Source: Jejuia algarum | GTDB taxonomy: Bacteria; Bacteroidota; Bacteroidia; Flavobacteriales; Flavobacteriaceae | Length of the DNA stretch: 64,000 bases | Direction of reading: 5' to 3' | NCBI GenBank assembly: GCA_947495775.1 | Contig: CANMAQ010000004.1 | Span: 62,001-126,000 of the forward strand | In this document: positions 9,028 through 17,160 of the stretch, piece after piece | Numbering within the stretch: position 1 is the stretch's first letter | Layout: each line of letters opens with the position of its first letter | The notes under the pieces: model-generated | Database searches by the model: none | The model's input: the letters and a program-made list of their open reading frames with translations, nothing else | What the model was told of the DNA's origin: nothing | Translations under genes and position numbers: made by a program

Positions 9028-9057
9028 TTGTCATAATCCGAATTTTTAATATATTTG
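9028..9057 (+). promoter_or_regulatory. Full-consensus Bacteroidota promoter of rpmB
   Basis: TTG at 9028-9030, exactly 19 bp of spacer, then TATATTTG at 9050-9057. This is an exact match to TTG-N19-TAnnTTTG. It lies 41 bp before the rpmB start and drives the ribosomal protein genes. Confidence 0.85.
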
Positions 9058-9098
9058 CACCTCGTTTTTAAGCAACAAGAAATTTAAAGTTAAGAATA

Positions 9099-9335
9099 AT
9101 GTCAAGAGTTTGTGAACTTACAGGAAAGAAGGCAATGGTTGGAAACAACGTGTCTCATGCATTAAATAGAACTAAGCGCAAATTTAACGCGAACTTAGTA
9201 AAAAAACGTTTTTACATTCCAGAAGAGGACAAATGGGTAACTTTAAAAGTGTCTACTTCTGCTTTAAAAACTATCAATAAAATAGGGATTTCAGCCGCTA
9301 TCAAAGAGGCTAAATCTAAAGGATTTTTAAAATAA
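9099..9335 (+). CDS. rpmB: Large ribosomal subunit protein bL28
   Basis: This 78-residue basic protein has the bL28 pattern: 'RVCELTGKKAMVGNNVSHALN' at the start, 'KRKFNANLVKKRFYIPEE' in the middle, and a C-terminal 'ALKTINKIG' helix. It is a structural protein of the 50S subunit. It is first in the rpmB-rpmG-DUF4295 unit, with a 24-bp gap to rpmG. Confidence 0.97.
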   Translation: MSRVCELTGKKAMVGNNVSHALNRTKRKFNANLVKKRFYIPEEDKWVTLKVSTSALKTINKIGISAAIKEAKSKGFLK

Positions 9336-9359
9336 TAGTCATAGTTTAAGTAGCACAAA

Positions 9360-9542
9360 ATGGCAAAGAAAGGCAATAGAATACAGGTAATATTAGAATG
9401 TACTGAGCATAAAGGAACTGGTCAACCAGGAACTTCAAGATACATTACTACAAAGAACAAAAAGAACACGCCAGATAGAATGGAGTTAAAGAAATTTAAC
9501 CCAATTCTTAAGAAAATGACGGTTCATAAAGAGATTAAGTAA
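9360..9542 (+). CDS. rpmG: Large ribosomal subunit protein bL33
   Basis: This 60-residue protein shows the bL33 signatures 'ILECTEHKG' near residue 12 and 'RYITTKNKKNTPDRMELKKF' (27-46), and ends 'KMTVHKEIK'. Only one of the four zinc-ribbon cysteines remains, so it is the zinc-independent (C-) form. It lies between rpmB and the DUF4295 gene, the usual order in Bacteroidota. Confidence 0.97.
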   Translation: MAKKGNRIQVILECTEHKGTGQPGTSRYITTKNKKNTPDRMELKKFNPILKKMTVHKEIK

Positions 9543-9582
9543 TTGTTTTACATTTTTTTGTAAAACCAAAAAGTATAAAGTC

Positions 9583-9735
9583 ATGGCAAAGAAATCAGTA
9601 GCATCGTTACAAACAGGTTCTAAAAGGTTAACTAAAGCTATAAAGATGGTTAAGTCTCCAAAAACAGGAGCTTACATGTTTGTAGAATCCGTAATGAGTC
9701 CAGAATTAGTAAACGATTTCTTGAAGAAGAAATAA
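9583..9735 (+). CDS. DUF4295 small basic protein
   Basis: This 50-codon gene starts MAKKSVASLQTGSKRLTK and ends ELVNDFLKKK. It matches the DUF4295 family, which in Bacteroidota is nearly always found directly after rpmB-rpmG. It is very basic and may be a ribosome-associated protein; that is inference from context. It starts 40 bp after rpmG and is followed by a strong terminator, so it closes the ribosomal operon. Confidence 0.92.
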   Translation: MAKKSVASLQTGSKRLTKAIKMVKSPKTGAYMFVESVMSPELVNDFLKKK

Positions 9736-9758
9736 GCGTTTATTTTTTACAATATTTT

Positions 9759-9792
9759 AAGCTACTGTCTTTAAAGATAGTAGCTTTTTTTA
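9759..9792 (+). terminator. Terminator of the rpmB-rpmG-DUF4295 operon
   Basis: AAGCTACTGTCT and AGATAGTAGCTT form a 12-bp stem (one G-T pair) with a TTAA loop, followed by a run of T. Confidence 0.9.
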
Positions 9793-10013
9793 TATTTACT
9801 ACTTTAATAGACTATGACAATGTTTCAGGTTTTACATGCAGGCAAGAAATTTGTTATTAGATATCTGGGCAGAAGATCAATAGGCAGGACCTAGATCGAA
9901 AGTCTTAATTCCTAATGTGAACAGAAGCCTGTTTTAAGTTGGATTAGGCTTCCATTAAAATAAAATACAATAACTCGTAAATACGATACGATTTAACATA
10001 TAAACGACATCAA

Positions 10014-10967
10014 ATGAGCTTTTTTAAAAAAATATTTTCTTCAGAAAAAAAAGAAACATTAGATAAAGGGTTAGAGAAATCTAAGTCTAGCTTTTTTGGT
10101 AAACTAAGTAAAGCTGTTGCGGGTAAATCTAAAGTAGATGATGAAGTTTTAGATAACTTAGAAGAGGTTTTAGTCTCTAGTGATGTAGGCGTAAATACCA
10201 CGCTTAAAATTATAGAGCGTATAGAAGCACGTGTTGCAAAGGATAAGTATTTAGGTACTGATGAACTTAACAAAATATTACGTGAAGAAATAGCGGGTTT
10301 GCTTTCAGAAATTAATTCTGGAGAAGATACCGATTTTACCATACCTAGAACTAAAAAGCCTTATGTGATTATGGTCGTAGGCGTAAATGGTGTAGGGAAG
10401 ACCACAACTATAGGCAAGCTAGCCAGTCAATTTAAAAAGCAAGGGCTTAAGGTAGTTTTAGGTGCAGCAGATACGTTTAGAGCTGCTGCGATAGACCAAT
10501 TGCAAGTATGGGCAGACCGTGTGGATGTGCCTATTGTAAAACAATCTATGGGAAGTGACCCAGCTTCTGTGGCATTCGACACACTAAACAGTGCTGTTAC
10601 ACAAGATGCCGATGTGGTTATTATAGATACTGCAGGTCGTTTACATAATAAGGTCAATTTAATGAATGAACTTACTAAAGTAAAACGTGTCATGCAAAAA
10701 GTTGTTGGTGATGCTCCTCATGATGTGTTATTGGTATTGGATGGTTCTACAGGGCAAAATGCCTTCGAACAAGCCAAACAGTTTACAGCGGCGACAGAAG
10801 TGACCTCTTTAGCAGTTACAAAATTAGACGGTACCGCTAAAGGTGGTGTAGTGATTGGTATTTCAGATCAGTTTCAAATTCCTGTAAAATATATTGGTGT
10901 TGGTGAAGGTATCGACGATTTACAAGTGTTCAATAAATACGAATTTGTAGACTCCTTCTTCAAGTAG
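10014..10967 (+). CDS. ftsY: Signal recognition particle receptor FtsY
   Basis: This is a 317-residue SRP-type GTPase with a short N-terminal tail instead of the long acidic A domain of E. coli. The NG domain is complete: G1 VGVNGVGKTT (122-131), the 'ADTFRAAA' insertion (152-159), G3 DTAGR (205-209) and G4 TKLD (269-272) with the closing 'GTAKGG'. It docks ribosome-SRP complexes at the inner membrane for co-translational insertion. Its stop codon shares one base with the GTG start of the next reading frame. Confidence 0.97.
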   Translation: MSFFKKIFSSEKKETLDKGLEKSKSSFFGKLSKAVAGKSKVDDEVLDNLEEVLVSSDVGVNTTLKIIERIEARVAKDKYLGTDELNKILREEIAGLLSEINSGEDTDFTIPRTKKPYVIMVVGVNGVGKTTTIGKLASQFKKQGLKVVLGAADTFRAAAIDQLQVWADRVDVPIVKQSMGSDPASVAFDTLNSAVTQDADVVIIDTAGRLHNKVNLMNELTKVKRVMQKVVGDAPHDVLLVLDGSTGQNAFEQAKQFTAATEVTSLAVTKLDGTAKGGVVIGISDQFQIPVKYIGVGEGIDDLQVFNKYEFVDSFFK

Positions 10968-11311
10968 TGCACTGCCGCTTTTTAACGCAATCCCGTCTTA
11001 AATTACTATTACGATTGAGTTTGGTGTACAGCAGTTTTGTTGCTGTTTGTCACCTTATAAAAAGCGCGACATATTTTTTTGTGTTTAAAAAAAAACCACT
11101 AATTCCAGATTTTTTATACTACCATATCGCGTTTTACGATATGGTTACAGCAGCAGTATGTAGTGGTATTGCTATTATAACATACGTGCACTACAAGCAA
11201 ATGAGGTATAACCTATTTTTAGTATGCGTTTTTCTTGTGTTATGCTGTGCTCATGTCTTATTTGAGGATCATTTTGTAGCCCTTCTAAAGCATTACAAGC
11301 CTTATGTCTAG
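10967..11311 (+). CDS. Possible small membrane protein after ftsY
   Basis: A 114-codon frame starts with GTG at the last base of the ftsY stop (TAGTG), a coupling arrangement seen in real operons. The product has about three hydrophobic segments (roughly 17-38, 58-77 and 80-98) and a basic N-terminus. No family was recognised. No other long frame covers this stretch and the region after it is decayed, so it may also be a remnant. Treat as hypothetical. Confidence 0.4.
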   Translation: MHCRFLTQSRLKLLLRLSLVYSSFVAVCHLIKSATYFFVFKKKPLIPDFLYYHIAFYDMVTAAVCSGIAIITYVHYKQMRYNLFLVCVFLVLCCAHVLFEDHFVALLKHYKPYV

Positions 11312-11683
11312 AAAGCTAAAACAGATGTATGCGTTCATTAGAACATTAATTTTCTCCCACAGTGTAATGTTAAAATTAGATCTTGTAAGCACCTCACTTT
11401 TAGTGGCTTTTTCCATATGTGCTGTAGCAAGATTTTTAAGAGTTGCGGTATTTTATTTTTAATCGCTTTTGCCCCAAACACTATATAAGTCATGAGGACA
11501 TTTAGAATTAATAGCTTATCAAACCTATAAATGAGGTTCGAGAAAGTAAATAGGTACTTTAACAGTATCAACTTCTGTAAATTCGGGCTGTACGTTCAAA
11601 ACGGGATTATTTTCTAATTCTAGTACAACAGTGGCGTTAGCAATACCACTGACAGTATTACAGTTAAGACAGGCTAATAACAT
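11312..11683 (-). pseudogene. Probable relic of a small lipoprotein gene
   Basis: On the minus strand an ATG at 11683 opens a frame reading MLLACLNC, which resembles a lipoprotein signal end with a lipobox. The frame continues for 52 codons with coding-like content (TVVLELENN, 'FTEVDTVKVPIYFLEPH') up to a TAG at 11525-11527. In the same frame, after five stops in all, protein-like text resumes (NTATLKNLATAHMEKATKSE and 'RSNFNITLWEKINVLMNA') to about 11312. The first part could be a 52-residue gene by itself. No family was recognised. The remainder of the 486-bp gap holds only the rimO promoter region. Confidence 0.3.
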
Positions 11684-11769
11684 TTTTACTAGCTATAGGC
11701 ATTTAGGTTTCATAATGCTAAGGCGTTTAATTTAGGCCTTTTAAATATAAAAAGAGTTTAATTTAGTTG

Positions 11770-11777
11770 TATCTTTG
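11770..11777 (+). promoter_or_regulatory. -7 promoter box of rimO
   Basis: TATCTTTG matches TAnnTTTG and lies 20 bp before the start codon. The -33 position has no TTG. Confidence 0.5.
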
Positions 11778-11797
11778 CCCATCGATTTATAAAGACT

Positions 11798-13102
11798 ATG
11801 CGTACAAAATCACTCAAAAAAAATAGAATTAACGTTGTTACCTTAGGATGTAGCAAAAATGTTTATGATAGCGAAGTGCTCATGGGGCAACTTAAGGCTA
11901 ATGGTAAGGATGTAGTACACGAAGAAGAAGGTAATGTAGTCGTGATTAATACCTGTGGTTTTATAAATAATGCGAAAGAAGAGAGTGTAAACACAATTTT
12001 AGAGTTTATGCAAAAGAAGGAGGCAGGAGAAGTCGATAAGGTTTTTGTAACAGGATGTTTAAGTGAACGTTATAAGCCCGATTTACAAAAAGAAATTCCA
12101 AATGTAGATCAGTATTTTGGCACTACCGAGTTACCAGGTTTGTTAAAAGCTTTGGGGGCCGATTATAAACATGAGCTTATAGGCGAACGTTTAACGACGA
12201 CACCCAAGAATTACGCGTATTTAAAAATAGCAGAAGGCTGTGACCGTCCTTGTAGTTTTTGTGCCATACCATTAATGCGTGGCAAACACAGATCGACACC
12301 CATAGAAGATTTGGTTATAGAAGCCGAAAAGTTAGCCGCTAGTGGCGTCAAAGAGCTTATATTAATAGCTCAAGATTTAACTTACTACGGATTAGACCTG
12401 TATAAGAAACGTAATTTGGCAGAGCTGTTAGAGGCTTTAGTAAAAGTAGAAGGTATAGAATGGATTCGTTTGCATTATGCATTCCCTACAGGTTTTCCTG
12501 TAGATGTGTTGGATGTCATGTTGCGCGAACCTAAGGTTTGTAATTATTTAGACATTCCTTTACAACATATTTCTGATGCTATTTTAAAAAGTATGCGCCG
12601 TGGTACCACACAAGCTAAAACGACTAAGCTTATAGAGACTTTTAGAGCTAAGGTGCCAGAAATGACCATAAGAACGACCCTTATTGTAGGATATCCAGGG
12701 GAAACTGAAGCTGATTTTCAAATTTTGAAGGAATGGGTAAAGGCAATGCGTTTTGAGCGTTTAGGATGTTTTACCTATTCTCATGAAGAAAATACGCATG
12801 CCTATAACTTAGAGGATGATGTTCCAGAAGCGGTTAAAATAGAGAGAGCCAATCAAATTATGGAGCTACAGTCGCAAATTTCTTGGGAACTGAATCAGCA
12901 AAAAATAGGACAAACCTTTAAAGTGGTTATTGACCGTAAAGAGGGAAATTATTTTGTAGGACGCACCGAATACGATTCTCCAGATGTGGATAACGAAGTG
13001 TTGATAGATGCAACTTCAACCTATTTGAAAACGGGTGCATTTGAAACAGTAACGGTAACAGAAGCAGAGGATTTCGATCTGTATGCCGAGGTTGTGTCTT
13101 AG
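11798..13102 (+). CDS. rimO: Ribosomal protein uS12 methylthiotransferase RimO
   Basis: This 434-residue radical-SAM protein has the three MTTase-type cysteines of the auxiliary cluster (C18 in LGCSKN, C53 in NTCGF, C87 in 'VTGCLSE') and the radical-SAM triad C148, C152, C155 in EGCDRPCSFCAIP. A C-terminal TRAM domain follows (about 365-434). 'LGCSKNVYDSEVLMG' and 'PLMRGKHRS' distinguish RimO from the tRNA enzyme MiaB. It methylthiolates a conserved aspartate of ribosomal protein uS12. It stands alone on the plus strand. Confidence 0.96.
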   Translation: MRTKSLKKNRINVVTLGCSKNVYDSEVLMGQLKANGKDVVHEEEGNVVVINTCGFINNAKEESVNTILEFMQKKEAGEVDKVFVTGCLSERYKPDLQKEIPNVDQYFGTTELPGLLKALGADYKHELIGERLTTTPKNYAYLKIAEGCDRPCSFCAIPLMRGKHRSTPIEDLVIEAEKLAASGVKELILIAQDLTYYGLDLYKKRNLAELLEALVKVEGIEWIRLHYAFPTGFPVDVLDVMLREPKVCNYLDIPLQHISDAILKSMRRGTTQAKTTKLIETFRAKVPEMTIRTTLIVGYPGETEADFQILKEWVKAMRFERLGCFTYSHEENTHAYNLEDDVPEAVKIERANQIMELQSQISWELNQQKIGQTFKVVIDRKEGNYFVGRTEYDSPDVDNEVLIDATSTYLKTGAFETVTVTEAEDFDLYAEVVS

Positions 13103-13199
13103 GGAGATAAAAGGAATGCTTGGTGTATGGTTATTTAAAACAAACATGTTTTTTTACATAAGAGAAATAGTAGTGACTAGATGAATTGTAGTGGTAAGT

Positions 13200-14219
13200 A
13201 TGAGGAAAATAATGTTTTTTATAATCTTAGTTGTAATCGGTTGTAAAACAGATCCTAAAAAGCAAGTATCTGAAGAGCATAGAGTTGAAACAAAACATAA
13301 AAAAGATGTTGAACTAAATGTTGAAACTAAATATGTGATTGCTCGATCTGGTTTAAATTATAGAAAAGATCCCCAAAAAGCAATTATGGGTAAGTTTGAA
13401 TATGGAAAGAAACTAGAGATAATTGAACATACTGCTGCTTTTGAAACTATAGTAGATGATGGAAAAAGCATCGAAGGAGAATGGTTAGGGGTTAGATTTA
13501 GTAAGGATACTGTTTATGTTTTTAGTGGTTTTCTATCAGATACTTTAAGTGAGGTCACATATGAATGGGTTGATGAATTGTGTTCTTATCTTGGTCGTTA
13601 TGATACTAAAAGATATACTAAAACCGAAATAGATAATTGTTATAAAATTATTTACGGACAGTATTTTTACCTTTCAAATTCACCATCGGTTTATAAAATT
13701 TCAGATATTGAAGATTTAAATAAAAATGATCTCACAACCGAATATTTGAAGAAAATGAATGACATTCAAAAACTTAAATTGCCAAAAGAGAGTAAATGGC
13801 AAGAACATAAACAAAATATAATTGTTTATTTAAACGAAAGTTATAAAATGTACTCAATTTGCTATGATGCCTATTCAACTCTAGATTTTAAAGTACTTGA
13901 TGGATTTTGGAAAACAGATGATTTATTAAAGGCCTATTCTAATGCATTACAAGGGACCGATGATGAGCTTCTAGAGACTTGGGAAAGATTCACATCTAAA
14001 CAAGCTGAAAAAAATGGTTCGCCTGAGAAGGTATGGGAAGACTATCGATATATGAAAAATTCTCAAAATTGGAGAGAACATGCAAAAGTTCAAATTATGA
14101 CTTTTGGTTGGTGGAATGCTGCAAATAAATATATAAACACCTATGAAGGGTATAAATATGTCGAAGATTTCTCAAAATTATTTAGTTCTATGAAAGAAAT
14201 GGGGTGCGATGAACCGTAA
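13200..14219 (+). CDS. Lipoprotein with bacterial SH3 domain, function unknown
   Basis: The ATG at 13200 gives a clean lipoprotein signal, MRKIMFFIILVVIGC, with the lipobox cysteine at residue 15; a GTG three codons earlier is possible but unneeded. Residues about 45-110 resemble an SH3b domain ('VIARSGLNYRKDPQ', then 'GKFEYGKKLEII'), a fold that often binds cell-wall peptides. The remaining ~220 residues are rich in Lys, Tyr and Trp and match nothing I recognise. It is probably anchored in the outer membrane facing the periplasm. It is monocistronic, next to accessory genes. Confidence 0.75.
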   Translation: MRKIMFFIILVVIGCKTDPKKQVSEEHRVETKHKKDVELNVETKYVIARSGLNYRKDPQKAIMGKFEYGKKLEIIEHTAAFETIVDDGKSIEGEWLGVRFSKDTVYVFSGFLSDTLSEVTYEWVDELCSYLGRYDTKRYTKTEIDNCYKIIYGQYFYLSNSPSVYKISDIEDLNKNDLTTEYLKKMNDIQKLKLPKESKWQEHKQNIIVYLNESYKMYSICYDAYSTLDFKVLDGFWKTDDLLKAYSNALQGTDDELLETWERFTSKQAEKNGSPEKVWEDYRYMKNSQNWREHAKVQIMTFGWWNAANKYINTYEGYKYVEDFSKLFSSMKEMGCDEP

Positions 14220-14260
14220 ACAATTAGTGACGATTTCGTATACAATTCAAAATTTAACGT

Positions 14261-15412
14261 TTAAAGATCACTACTCAATAACACGGTTTCATTTTCTAAA
14301 AATGCTCTAAAATCAGGTGCAGAAGGGTGTCCCACAAAAGGAGCATGGAAAAAAGTAGTCATATCATTGCGCCATACCATGGCATACGAGATATTACTAC
14401 TTCTAATCGCACGGTACAAGTTTTGTGTCCACCAGTCATTTTCAACCACATTTTCTAAGCCTGTTTCCGTAAGTGCGAAGAGCATATTTTTTTCAGTAGC
14501 AATGGTTTCTACGATACTAAGGTTGTTAAGTGCACTATTTAAAAAATTACCATTTCTAAAATCGTAGACATCTATGCCTAGCATATCTACAAAGGCATCT
14601 CCAGGATAGTTTCTCATGTATTCAGAGCGATCAGACACCCAATTTGGGGCATATACGTAGAGTAAGTTGTGAACGTTAAAATCGTTAGAGAGTATGCGAA
14701 CAGTGTCTCGCCAAAGTTGTATGTAGTCTTCTGTTGTTCTAAAGCCCTCTCCCCAAAAAAAGAAATCACCATTCATTTCATGCCAAGGTCTAAAGAGTAC
14801 TGGAATGGCGTTGCCCTCAGTATCTATTAAACTATTAAAAAGCCGAGCCGCTCTAGCTAAAATTTCTAAATACGTATCTCGTAAATCACCACCCTCAAGC
14901 ATTCTAGGCACAACATTATTAAAACTGTCATCGCCATTACCACCATTACCAGAACGGTTAGGGTTAACCACATGCCAACTTATGGTAATAATACTCCCAT
15001 TTTCGTGTGCCGCTACAACATCAGTAACAAAGTTTTCTATAAAACCATCGAGGTTTCCATTAACGGCATCAACTCGCGATCGAAGACTTATAAGTTCAAG
15101 ATCAAATCCAGCAATTGCAGGATGGTCTCCTGTAACGTCTAAAAAATCGTTTTCTAAAGCGTTAGGGACTGGAAAGTTATTACCTGTTCCAAAAGGTTGC
15201 TGCTGTCCAAAAGCAATACCTCTTTGCGTTGAAGCAATCAATCGGTTATGTAAAGCTCTGGCTTCTTGATTTAAATTGCGATCTGCAAAGTTAGCGGGTG
15301 TTGTTACTTCTAAGGGTACTCTTGTCGCATTCGCATCAAACAGATCCTCTTCATTAGAACAATTGTATAAAATAAAAATTGAGGCTAATACAATCCAATT
15401 AAATGTTTTCAT
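14261..15412 (-). CDS. GH26 beta-mannanase-like lipoprotein
   Basis: This 383-residue protein has a lipoprotein signal with Cys18 (ILYNCS). The catalytic barrel shows the GH26 signatures: 'ISWHVVNP' (144-151), 'LFRPWHEMNGDFFFWG' (206-221) with acid/base Glu212, 'YVYAPN' and 'DMLGIDVYD', and 'FALTETGLE' (312-320) with nucleophile Glu316. Both catalytic glutamates are present, so it should be active on beta-1,4-mannan, galactomannan or a related glycan. As a lipoprotein it is probably at the cell surface. No SusC/SusD pair or other mannan enzyme is nearby. Confidence 0.9.
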   Translation of the reverse strand: MKTFNWIVLASIFILYNCSNEEDLFDANATRVPLEVTTPANFADRNLNQEARALHNRLIASTQRGIAFGQQQPFGTGNNFPVPNALENDFLDVTGDHPAIAGFDLELISLRSRVDAVNGNLDGFIENFVTDVVAAHENGSIITISWHVVNPNRSGNGGNGDDSFNNVVPRMLEGGDLRDTYLEILARAARLFNSLIDTEGNAIPVLFRPWHEMNGDFFFWGEGFRTTEDYIQLWRDTVRILSNDFNVHNLLYVYAPNWVSDRSEYMRNYPGDAFVDMLGIDVYDFRNGNFLNSALNNLSIVETIATEKNMLFALTETGLENVVENDWWTQNLYRAIRSSNISYAMVWRNDMTTFFHAPFVGHPSAPDFRAFLENETVLLSSDL

Positions 15413-15711
15413 AGATAACTATGTCGTAGACCTAATGTTCTGATTACAAATAGGCCTCTAGTTTAACGTTTTAATCAAAAGTAGGTCGTATGATTTAATG
15501 GTTTCGTAGTGTTTGAGTAGTAACAGGAGTAAGGCGGATAATAACTCTAAATAAAATTTGAGGTTTTAATGCCGACTAGAAGAGAGGTAAAATGGTGTTT
15601 TTAAGGAGGACTCGCCAACTACTCCACTAAAAAAGCAGCTAGATGTATAAAGCACTAATAAGAAGTAATATGAGGGGGTTAAAGTTTACAGAACGAAGTT
15701 ACCTTATAAAA
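15413..15711. other. Gap between GH26 gene and next terminator
   Basis: The 299 bp upstream of the GH26 start hold no reading frame with recognisable content. This must include the GH26 promoter, but no clear TAnnTTTG box on the minus strand was found. Confidence 0.4.
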
Positions 15712-15745
15712 AAAGCCGATAAACAAAATAGTGCTTATCGGCTTT
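15704..15745 (-). terminator. Terminator of the carboxypeptidase-regulatory-domain gene
   Basis: AAAGCCGATAA (15712-15722) pairs with TTATCGGCTTT (15735-15745), an 11-bp stem with a 12-base loop. On the minus strand it is followed by a T-run, so it ends the leftward gene at 15763-17058. Confidence 0.85.
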
Positions 15746-15762
15746 AAGTATGAGGTTGGTTG

Positions 15763-17058
15763 CTAAGAACTTTTAGGGTCGGCTTTAAGTTTTTCTCTTT
15801 TCTTATTAATTTGTTTGTTTATTTTTTTGATTGCATTTTCTATAGACTTTTCAGGTTCTATAATATTATAAGCCCCCCAGAACTCAGGATCTGTAAACCC
15901 AGATGTTTGTTCTGTAAGTATGGAGGTAGGTCTAAGCATTTTCTTTCTCGCTTTCACAAGTTTTGCTTGTGGTATTTTCCAATCGGTAATTGCCATTTCA
16001 CTATTTAAAGTATAGGTGCTATTAAATAATTTCCCTTCCCAATTTACTTTAAAAGTAAGGCTGATATTACTGTAGGCATAGTGCCACCTACCATTTTGAG
16101 TTCTGTATTTTACGTTATAGCTGGCATTAGTAGGGTATACTTCTACCTGTCTTGGCTTTTTATTGACAAACATCTTGCTAGACAGTTCTTTGTTTTCAAC
16201 ATTTAGACGGTATTCTGCACTGGTTAAAGCCAATGTTTTGGCATCAATATATAACTTACCGTAGTACATCGGGTAGTTTATATTTGGCTTTTGTTTAAAA
16301 TTAACAACGTAAACTAAATTTTTATTTGTGGTGGTTGAATTTTCGAAATTAAAATCATAAAAATCAATATGCTCGTTACTAAAAATGAACTCAGGGTATT
16401 TAACCAAATCGGTGTAAAGATTACTAAAAGGACCTCCTTGTAATTTTAGAGCTAGTGTGTCTAATTTTGTGTAATCTGTATTTTTTCTGGATTTTATGAG
16501 TTCTATATGGTCTTTACGAAGATTACTATAAGGCTGCTTATGTATTTTAACAACAGCTTCAGAAAGAGAAGCGTTTCTTCGTCTCTTTTTGATCGTTTCT
16601 CTGTAAAAAGCGGTCATTAAAGCATTCTTATCATTGTATGCGGTACTCTTATTTTTTAATGTTTTTTTTACTAATGTAGTGGCATTAAAGGCAGGCGCAG
16701 AGATACTAATGGCATTAAGTGCTGTAACACTAGGTGTGAGCAAGATTTTTAAATCTTTATTTAGATCTACAATATCAAGTAACTTACGTTCGTAGCCCAA
16801 ATGTGTAATAACGAGTTTAGCATCTAAATATTTATAAGGAACTTTTAATAAAAATTCTCCAGTAGAATTTGTAACAGTACCTATGTTTGTGCCGTCTACA
16901 ATAATGTCTGAGAATACTAAAGGCCGTTTGGTATCTTCATCGCTAATCTTACCTTTTATTTCTTTTATGGCTTCTGTATTCTGAGCAGATAGGGAAATAG
17001 AAGTTAGTATTAAAATTAAAAGGAACGATCTTAAAGGTGTAAACGTAGTTTTTTTCAT
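15763..17058 (-). CDS. Secreted protein with carboxypeptidase-like regulatory domain
   Basis: This 431-residue protein has a Sec signal peptide ending 'SISLSAQN'. Residues about 33-110 form a CarboxypepD_reg-like beta-sandwich ('IKGKISDEDTKRPLVFSDII' ... 'TNSTGEFLLKVP' ... 'ITHLGYERKLLDI'), the domain found at the N-terminus of TonB receptors. The remaining ~300 residues are mixed alpha/beta with many Lys and Tyr, like other Bacteroidota proteins of unknown function with this domain architecture. It ends with a basic tail (KKINKQINKKREK). It is probably periplasmic or surface-attached. It has its own terminator and is not clearly co-transcribed with its neighbours. Confidence 0.8.
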   Translation of the reverse strand: MKKTTFTPLRSFLLILILTSISLSAQNTEAIKEIKGKISDEDTKRPLVFSDIIVDGTNIGTVTNSTGEFLLKVPYKYLDAKLVITHLGYERKLLDIVDLNKDLKILLTPSVTALNAISISAPAFNATTLVKKTLKNKSTAYNDKNALMTAFYRETIKKRRRNASLSEAVVKIHKQPYSNLRKDHIELIKSRKNTDYTKLDTLALKLQGGPFSNLYTDLVKYPEFIFSNEHIDFYDFNFENSTTTNKNLVYVVNFKQKPNINYPMYYGKLYIDAKTLALTSAEYRLNVENKELSSKMFVNKKPRQVEVYPTNASYNVKYRTQNGRWHYAYSNISLTFKVNWEGKLFNSTYTLNSEMAITDWKIPQAKLVKARKKMLRPTSILTEQTSGFTDPEFWGAYNIIEPEKSIENAIKKINKQINKKREKLKADPKSS

Positions 17059-17160
17059 AAGAAAAGGAGGATTGGTTAAACGCTATAAGATAACAAAAAA
17101 TCGATTTTCTGATAAAAAAAGAAATTGGTTTAACATAAAAATTAACATTTAAAATACTGT

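Noticed and set aside
9792..10013. Short frame and GAAGCCT/AGGCTTC hairpin before ftsY
   Set aside because: The 26-codon frame has no recognisable content and the hairpin has no T-run; likely plain intergenic sequence.
11338..11571. 77-codon minus-strand frame in the ftsY-rimO gap
   Set aside because: It is in a different frame from the more protein-like relic and has low-complexity Leu/Ile/Lys text.
14805..15269. 154-codon frame antisense to the GH26 gene
   Set aside because: The minus-strand frame has clear GH26 motifs and both catalytic residues; the antisense frame has none.
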